From: Gnetum montanum
Lineage: Eukaryota; Streptophyta; Gnetopsida; Gnetales; Gnetaceae
Length of the DNA stretch: 64,000 nt
Direction: 5' to 3'
Assembly (NCBI GenBank): GCA_015680685.1
Contig: MNCI01001300.1
Span: 294,547 to 358,546, forward strand
A model generated the notes under the pieces. It was not told the DNA's origin. It ran no database searches and saw only the letters and a list, made by a program, of their open reading frames with translations. A program made the translations under genes and the position numbers. This document shows positions 57,131-64,000 of this stretch, one piece after another (position 1 is the first letter of the stretch; each line of letters starts with the position of its first letter).

Positions 57131-57997
57131 ACTGTAACAAATCGCTTTTACTTGAGTTTTTGTGTTAATGATTATAATAGTTTTTTTGTGTTTGTATGCA
57201 TGTTTTTTTGACAAGTTGTGTGTGTGCTTTGTTTGGATTATGGTTGAAATGGCTAATTGGAATAGTAATAAATTTGTGGACCAAATTTTTATATGTATTA
57301 TGATTAAATGTTTAAATATTTATGCATAAGAAATATGATTTAAAATACATGTTGGAAATGTTTTAAAATAATAATAATAAATAATATATGGGAAAAAAAT
57401 ATTTTCTGTTCTATTTTAATAGAGATGTTGAAAAATAAAACAAAAACAAAGGACAATACTCTAAAGTGTGCCTAAGGAGCTAAAATAGGTATGTCAAGTT
57501 GGAGGAACCTACCCATGAATCAGGGATATTGTGTGCAAATACTATAGCCTTATATTTTATTTTTTATTTTATTTTATCTAAATGTGATGCATTTCTCTTT
57601 TTAGTTTAAAATAGTAGAGTATAAGTACCCTCTCCATTGCTATAGAAAGGTCACGTGATGACCTTTCAAGGCTTGTAAGACGATGGAAAAATTCAAATCA
57701 CTAATGACCTAAAAAAGAAGGTGCCTTATTTGATTATGTATCTTGAACTACCCTTATCATGAATTTTTTTGAAAACTCTTTCTTTGTATCTTATGAAAAT
57801 TCCGAATGATAAATAGATAGATATTATGCCAAAATGTTTTGTGATTATCAAGAGAATTGAACTTGAGATCTAGCAAAATCTAAATTCCGAAATATCAAAA
57901 ATTGTTGATTTAGGAATTAAACCTAAAACCTGTGAATATACATATTTTATTGATTTTATTATAGTGATCATGAAGAGAATTGAACTCATGACCCATT
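57131..57997. other. Unassigned AT-rich DNA with B-box-like words
   Basis: GAGAATTGAACTTGAGATC (57852), TAGGAATTAAACCTAAAACC (57910) and GAGAATTGAACTCATGACCC (57974) resemble reversed tRNA B boxes, perhaps SINE debris. Otherwise nothing seen. Confidence 0.35.
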
Positions 57998-58000
57998 GCT

Positions 58001-58335
58001 AGAGAGAGAGAGAGAGAAAGAAAGAAAAGAATATGAATAGTCCCTAAGAAGTTAGTTACAAGAAACTATTCATTATCCCTTATTCCACCTACAAATAGGA
58101 AGAGAGAGAGAGAGAAAGAACTTTAAAAAGAAAGACAAGAATATGAACAGTCCCTAAGAAGTCAGTTACAAGAAACCATTTATTATTCCTTATTCCACCT
58201 ACAAATAGGGAGAGAGAGAGTGAGAGAGAGAGAGAGAACTTTAAAAAGAAAGAAAAGAATATGAACAGTCCCCAAGAAGTTAGTTATAAGAAACCATTCA
58301 TTATCCCTTATTCCACCTACAAATAGGAAGAGGAG
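58001..58335. repeat. Tandem repeat, ~3 units of 110 and 118 bp with GA microsatellites
   Basis: GAATATGAA-T/C-AGTCCC starts units at 58029, 58139 and 58257. Each contains CCTTATTCCACCTACAAATAGG and ends in a (GA)n run of variable length, which accounts for the 8-bp period difference. Units are about 93% alike by eye. Confidence 0.85.
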
Positions 58336-60540
58336 AAGAGGAAACAAGAGGACACACACAAGGCAAAAGGAACTATGCAGGATACAAAAAAGGAAAAAAA
58401 AGAGGCGTACAACAACAAGGATTATGGCTGAGAAGGGAGAGACGATTGTCACTGCTACAAGAGATAGTAAAGAGAAAGAAAACAAGTGCAGCATAGCAAC
58501 CCAATATTCAGATAAGTCTTCCTAGTAAGCAAGATATCTAAGCAAGGAGGTAAAATGATCCATCTTTGTTATGTTTGATAATGGCTAACAAGGGCTAATG
58601 TTTTTTAAACTTTTCTATTCTTTCTTGTCTAACCACCTTCACAATGCTTGTATGAAAATACCAAGATTATTATTGTAAGCTTATATTTTAAATTTTTTTT
58701 TGAAATCCTTTATTACCCTTTCTTGGATCTCTCCGCCCATCCTCTGCACTCTCGTACCTAAATGACTTAGATGAGAGTTGTTTCTGTAACAATTCAAAAA
58801 CACCAATAACAATTTTGGACATTTTTGACAAAGGATTACCAACAGGGGCTATGGATCCCTAATGTGAGGATTGGTACCACTAGTAGAAAGCAAGAGTATC
58901 CTTGGGCCCAATAATAATTGTGAATGCTTTAAAATTGTTGAATTCTTGGATTTTGGTTGGAATTTGGTTGATGAACCCTCCCCTTTTGAATGCATAAATC
59001 TTGGATCTAAATCTTGAATTATACTTATTTTTTTCATATACCTTCTCAAGTCTAATTTAAAGATCTTTCTATAAGTTGATGGAGTGGTGGAAAATCTAGG
59101 ATGTTCATTTATGGTTATGATCTATCTATTCTCTGCTATTGGACATATGAATTTCCTAATTAAATGATTACTAGTACAATGGTTACAAGCATTAAATTCA
59201 GATCTTGTTTTTGTGTGTGGCTGGAAATTATAAAATATTATTATGTGATTGAACAAATAGGAGATTATTAATTTATCTGCTTTTGTGGTCATTTCTTTAG
59301 TTTTCAAATGTGCAAATTATCTTGATTAAATATTGCTTTTTAGGTTGAATAATAAAAAGTTTGATTTTTTTAATCTATTGAATCTTGCACAGATATTTTA
59401 CTATGCCTATTTCTTTTTAAAATTATCTCTTAACTGTTAAATTAATATTGATTGATCCATTTTTGAGCTAGATCTAGGCATTTTTGATTTCATTTTAATT
59501 TTATAGGTTAATGTTTCTTTGATTGTAAGAGAAAGAAAGCCACCTAGGAAGTTTCTTCTTTCAACTTTCTTCTTTTTAGGGGACTTTGGGTGCTAGCCCT
59601 TGCTCCTTATGAATGGGTGTTACACAAACAATTCTCATATGTTTAAGAAAAAACTTGATAGGAAGACCTTGATGTATAAGACACCATAAAAAACATGAAT
59701 TTTTGAAAGGTATGAGCTCTCCAAATATCTTTCATTTTCCTCATTCAAAAGTGCAATGATAATTGCATTTTCTACGCCTTAATTAATTTTTTATAAATAA
59801 AATCATTCTTTGCAATAATCTTGTAAGCAACTTTGGAGTTAAAATAGAAAATAAATATGATATATGTGTCACAACTAGCACATGTATGCATCAGATGTGT
59901 TAGGACTAACGTGTGCATAGAAAATCAATAAGAACTTAGGTTATTCCTTGTCTTTTTCACTCTTTGTTAGCTAGTCATCAGGTTTTCTAGCAAAGAGTTA
60001 TAGGGGATCTTGGAAGTTGGGGATAGATGCGAGGAGACCTTAGCTCATGTCACTAAAAGAGTCTTCTTTTGAAGATTTAAAAAGAAAGTTTAAGTAAAGT
60101 CCTTGAGTGCTATCTCCACTTTTGAGAGGTTCTTGAGTTCCTTGCTTCTTTCCAAAGTTGATGGAGAAATTTGAGTGGTTCTTAAATTTGGTGAGGAATT
60201 CTTGGAGTTTTTGCTACAAAGGATGTTCTCATGTCCAAAATGGAGAACTTGCTTTAAAGCCCTTAACTTATTTGTCTGAGTGGTACTTGATTTCCTCTTT
60301 CTCAATGTTGTGTACTACTTATATGTTCCTAACAAGTCCTTGTTAGTTTACTAACTATTATAGTTGAAATAGGACTTGTGTGTATCTCCTCCTTAGGATA
60401 GCATTGTTGCTCATTTATTCTTATATTATGATTTTCTATTAAGTTACCCATGATAAATTGGGCTATAACTTATGCATGCTCTCCTAAGCTAGTTGATTAG
60501 CATAGAATCCCTACTAGTAAGATGTTTTCCTTTGTCATCT
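58336..60540. other. Unassigned DNA
   Basis: A purine-rich stretch follows the tandem repeat to about 58500; the rest is AT-rich. Frames up to 71 codons show no recognisable domain on either strand. Confidence 0.45.
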
Positions 60541-60600
60541 ATACGCTAGTGTTAATGGCTTCTAGGATTAGGAAGGTATGGAGATTCTAAGTTTGAGATC

Positions 60601-61150
60601 ATGGCTCAAGGTAAGAATGTTTCTAAGGTCATTGTTGTCAGTGATAGTGAGGATGAATCCAAGTATTTTTCCTTGTAACACAATCAAAGATGCATTATGA
60701 GATTTAAATTATCTATTGTCTTTCCATGGATTTAACAACCTTCAAACTAGGACCATAGGGAACAAGGTGCACTTTTATGTTCAAGAGTACTTTCAATTGA
60801 GGGCACTTAATATGAACGAGTATGAAAAACATTAAGGCCCTTCAAGATGTGAAGTTAGAGCATCATAATGGATTCCAAGAGATTTACCGATAACTTTTTG
60901 ACATTCATGACCTGCTATTATGGTTGTAGAGTTAGCCTAACCTAGATTTAGCTAGTTTGTCCCTAGATTTAGATTCCCTAACATCATGACCCACGATTTG
61001 TGGGGATTGGTTTACCTAGCTTTAAAGTAGCTTCCACTCTGAAATCCAAGAGTTATATAACCATCTATGAAGCCTATCCTTGAGGGGTAAAGCAAGTTCT
61101 TATCTCCCCTCGATCCTATAAACACTTTAGTTTCCATCAGAATGTTTGAT
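60601..61150 (+). pseudogene. Degenerate unknown ORF
   Basis: M-A-Q-G-K-N-V-S-K-V-I-V-V-S-D-S-E-D-E-S at the start, then frameshifted pieces such as V-H-F-Y-V-Q-E-Y-F-Q-L-R-A-L, V-K-L-E-H-H-N-G-F-Q-E-I-Y and T-H-D-L-W-G-L-V-Y-L-A. The pieces look protein-like and follow in order, but I do not recognise them. They could be a host gene relic or an extra ORF of a retroelement. Confidence 0.35.
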
Positions 61151-61243
61151 GTTTTAGTTTTTTTACTTTTCTGTGCACTCTAATGGACTTTATATAATAA
61201 AACAAGTTTAATTTGTTGTTATTATTAAAAATTATTATGTATA

Positions 61244-61250
<7 letters not shown>

Positions 61251-61278
<28 letters not shown>
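61251..61278. repeat. (GT)14 microsatellite
   Basis: Fourteen GT units preceded by TATATGTATAT, uninterrupted. Confidence 0.97.
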
Positions 61279-61280
<2 letters not shown>

Positions 61281-61299
61281 TATTCTATCTTTACTATGG

Positions 61300-62060
61300 A
61301 TTTATGATTATGCATGGAAAAAGATGTACCTATTTTTTTAGTTAAGTAAACTACAATGAAAAAAATTTTGGTTGTTCCTGATTATGATTTCCAACTACAA
61401 TTGATACTCTTAACATTATAATTTTCCTTGTTTTTTTTGCATATGCATCTTCATGTCATAACTTGTGACTTTTGGGAGGTCTCCTAACTGAAAATTAGTT
61501 AAGGTACTATGTGCTTCCTCATATAAATTTTTGTTGACTCAAGTTATGATAGAGGTCTACCTTCAGATATTTCATTATATCCTTCCAGTGACTTGCCAAT
61601 CTTAGTCTTACATTCCAGTCACAACTACCTTCAGGTATTCCACAATACCTATTTGGTGTATTATAGGAATATTTTTGATTTTTTATCAAGAGACATCACA
61701 ATTCCATTATGTTACTTTAGTACTAATGCTTATGCAATAAAATGATGCAATAATCATGGAAGGGACAGATGTTGGTGCTTCCTCTTTCATAATGATTAGT
61801 ACTCATAGGTATGATGATGAACTATTCTTTTCAAGGGTTTTCCTAAGGTTATTAAGATTTTGACATATATGTTCTCAAGAATGTATATATGCATTATTGC
61901 TTAACTAACTAAATAGAAAGGAGAGCTCTTTCTCACAATTCTATATCATCATTATGTTAGTAAGGTTTACTTTTGGATCCATTGACTAAGTAGGTGGTTT
62001 GTTCAAGGTCCTAGATTTCTAATGATCCACTAGATTTTATTCTAATTGTTTAATAGGGTC
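61300..62060. other. Unassigned DNA beside element G
   Basis: May include the 3' non-coding part or LTR of G. I could not place an LTR boundary because only one copy would be in the window. Confidence 0.4.
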
Positions 62061-62960
62061 CTATCCATTTCTGATAGAATTATCCCCTATTGAGAAGTTA
62101 ACTTTCATGATTTTTTTGTCATGATTGATCTTTAACTTTACTTGTTCAAGTTCCTTCCTAAGTAAGGCATTTTATCTTAGTTCATGTAATTCATTTATGC
62201 TATCTAGGCATCATTTAAGTCCTTCATCTAAGTCAATCTTCAGTTGCTAGGTTGTTTTAAGTGTTTTAAGTGATTAACAGAATAGGAGTCTTTTCATAGA
62301 CTAGTCCATATGGGGTATGTCATGTAGTGTGTTTATAAGTGATCCTATGAGCCCATACAACCTCTGTTAATTTTTCAACCTAGTCATTCTTCTTGATATT
62401 TACTAGTTTTGTAATAATCCTATTGATCTCCCTATTAGACACCTTTATTTATCCATTGGTTTCTGGATGATAGGTTGTTCCCATTTTATGCTTAATGTTG
62501 AATTTGCTGAGTAAATATTGAAATTCCTACCCTATAAAGTGAGTTCCTTAATCCAAAATTAAGACCTTAGGGGTTCCATACCTATGAATGATGTTTTTAA
62601 AAAGAAATTTCATAGCTATCTTAGTGGAATAGTTTATGATCACATCATCCTCCATCCACTTTGTCAAATAATCAACTAACACTATGATATACTTCTTACC
62701 TAAACTTTTAGGATTGATTGGTCCAATGAAACTGATACTCCATAGCTCATAAGGTTCTATGGCTTGTATCCAATGCCTAGGCATTTCATAGTAGCTAGTT
62801 AGTCCTCCCTCTCTTTGGCACAAGTCACATTATTTAACATAGGTGTAACAATCCTTAAAAAAACTTGGCCAAAAATAGCCCATGTGTAAAATTTTTATTG
62901 CTATTCTTTTATTGTTGTAGTGACTCCCCCATCCTTCTAATTTGTAGCAATGATTATGTT
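62060..62960 (-). pseudogene. pol: Element G integrase
   Basis: Zinc region C-D-L-C-Q-R-E-G-G (about 62825-62805), core entry L-W-S-I-S-F-I-G-P-I-N-P (62735-62700) where the first catalytic Asp is Ser, then I-V-L-V-D-Y-L-T-K-W. The second Asp is kept in V-L-I-L-D (62560-62548). The Glu segment reads N-G-stop-I-K-V-S-N-R-E-I, so Glu is Lys. 62823-62548 is open for 91 codons. Two of three catalytic residues are lost. Confidence 0.82.
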
Positions 62961-63039
62961 CAATTATTGAGATTCAAAAACACATCTCTTAAGCATGTTA
63001 TTCATACAGTGTTTAAAAACCATACCCTCATGTGCTAGG

Positions 63040-63600
63040 TAACTCTGGGAAGTTCTTAGGAAGTAACACTTTTGTTTATAAGATAGGTCCTTGAGGAGTA
63101 TCTTTTTATCTAAGAATTTCTAAATTGTATGATATCATGGTTGAATTGTGACTTGAAAGAGGTGCTCATTTGGAAATTCCTCCTTGACAAGAAACATATT
63201 TGGGATTTCATTGAACTCTAGGATAGAAAAATGTTCTGCCATCACGTTTTCAATTCCCTTTTTGTCTACTAGTTTCAAGTCATACTCCTGCAACAACACT
63301 ATCCACCTAATGATCCTTGAGTTTACCTTCTTTTTGTTCATTAGGAATCTTAGGGCATTATGATCTATATGAATGTAAGTCTCATACCCTAAGATGTAAT
63401 GCCTAAACGTTTCCAAGGATAGAACCATATATAGTAGTTCCTTTTCTATGATTGTGTAATTACTTTAAATCATATTAAATAATTTTCTAATGTAAGCAAT
63501 TGCATATGGTCTACCATTTTCATCCTTCTATCCTTAGTATAGCTCCCATAGAATTGTTAGAGGCATCTATCATAATATGAAATGGGTTTTGCCAATTAGG
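63040..63600 (-). pseudogene. pol: Element G RNase H
   Basis: P-F-H-I-M-I-D-A-S-N-N-S-M-G-A-I-L (63590-63540) has the first Asp. A 97-codon open stretch (63428-63135) reads F-R-H-Y-I-L-G-Y-E-T-Y-I-H-I-D-H-N-A-L and I-I-R-W-I-V-L-L-Q-E-Y, then K-K-G-I-E-N-V-M-A-E-H-F-S. Frameshifts lie between the two. Confidence 0.85.
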
Positions 63601-63603
63601 CCC

Positions 63604-64000
63604 CTATAAGATTAGTGCATTCAATAAGGAATTCTTTAGTGTGTTAAAAGCTTGGTCACATTCCTTGTCCCATTCAAACTTAACATCTTTTTGGAGAAGT
63701 TGGATTAGAGGTGAGGCTATCTTGCTAAAGTTACCAATGATCCTTCTATAATAGCCTACATGTCTTGGGAAAGATCTCAGATCCTTAAGTTTAATTGGCC
63801 TAGAAATTTGTTCTATCACTTTAACCTTGGTTGGGTCTATTTGGATCCCTTCTTTTAAAATCTTATGACCTAGGATGATCCCTTCCCGAACCATCAAAAA
63901 TCTTTTACACTAGGCAAGTTTCATATTATGCTCTCTACATCTCAATAAGACCTACTCTAGATTCTAGAGTGCATTGTTAAAGCTATCTTTGAATGTTAAA
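63604..64000 (-). pseudogene. pol: Element G reverse transcriptase C-terminal part
   Basis: From the window edge: F-N-N-A-L-E-N-L-E, V-L-L-R-C-R-E-H-N-M-K-L-A, then 97 open codons (63897-63604) with R-E-G-I-I-L-G-H-K-I, I-D-P-T-K-V-K-V-I, L-R-S-F-P-R-H-V-G-Y-Y-R-R and F-E-W-D-K-E-C-D-Q-A-F. The catalytic Y/F-x-D-D box is beyond the edge. Only one or two stops, so G is less decayed than A-D. Confidence 0.87.

Larger units (their letters stand above)
62060..64000 (-). mobile_element. Element G: second Ty3/gypsy family, 5' part outside window
   Basis: RT end, RNase H and integrase lie in order on the minus strand. Sequence differs clearly from A-E (for example L-G-H-K-I-L-K-E-G-I-Q-I-D-P versus L-G-H-K-I-T-Q), so this is a separate family. 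Gag, protease and RT catalytic core would be to the right of base 64000. Confidence 0.85.

Noticed and set aside
58183-58494. 103-codon minus-strand ORF with hydrophobic stretches
   Set aside because: Antisense of GA-rich tandem repeats; CT-rich codons give Leu, Ser and Phe without stops.
1-64000. CRISPR arrays, bacterial operons, riboswitches
   Set aside because: No regular short repeat-spacer arrays or ribosome-binding-site-led gene rows; content is plant retroelements.

Overview
This window looks like a repeat-filled stretch of a large, AT-rich land-plant nuclear genome. I found no intact host gene, rRNA, tRNA or CRISPR array. Nearly everything recognisable is a decayed retrotransposon. 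The main family is Athila-like Ty3/gypsy. The evidence is a primer-binding site matching tRNA-Asp, an F-M-D-D-F reverse transcriptase, integrase without a chromodomain, and a third ORF after pol. A LINE reverse transcriptase fragment of a kind I associate with gymnosperms and non-seed plants hints at a gymnosperm, but this is only inference.

Layout on the plus strand. Element A (1-11184, left end outside the window) has gag, protease, RT, RNase H, integrase, a short hydrophobic ORF, a long spacer, a coiled-coil ORF3, a polypurine tract (PPT) and an LTR (10218-11184). Element F (about 11396-16938) is a Copia-type element with two LTRs and a gag but no pol. Element B (16939-27049) is a second gag-pol-ORF3 copy, stopped within ORF3 by the LTR of element C (27050 to about 30905). 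C keeps LTR, PBS and gag but has lost pol. A minus-strand LINE fragment follows (30906-32028).

Layout on the minus strand. Element D (32029-39026, target-site duplication ATAAT/ACAAT) has two LTRs and gag, but pol is deleted from inside protease to the integrase C-terminus and ORF3 is absent. Element E (40564-53124, perfect TTAAT duplication) is a structurally complete 12.56 kb copy with one deletion in integrase. From 53130 to 62000 the sequence is mostly unassigned, with a SINE-like unit, a degenerate repeat field, a LINE zinc-binding fragment, a 110/118-bp tandem repeat and a (GT)14 tract. Element G (about 62060-64000) is a different Ty3/gypsy family.

How the parts fit. A, B and E show the parent design: LTR - PBS - gag - protease - RT - RNase H - integrase - small hydrophobic ORF - spacer with an LTR-like promoter - ORF3 - PPT - LTR. 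C and D are deletion derivatives that would need proteins in trans. The most unusual points are (i) pol ending inside the start of a hydrophobic ORF with the same 17-nt overlap in A, D and E, (ii) an internal promoter-like block before ORF3 sharing a 16-bp stretch (15 identical) with the element's own U3, and (iii) a conserved C-terminal motif in ORF3. All coding regions carry stops and frameshifts, mostly explained by C-to-T or G-to-A change.
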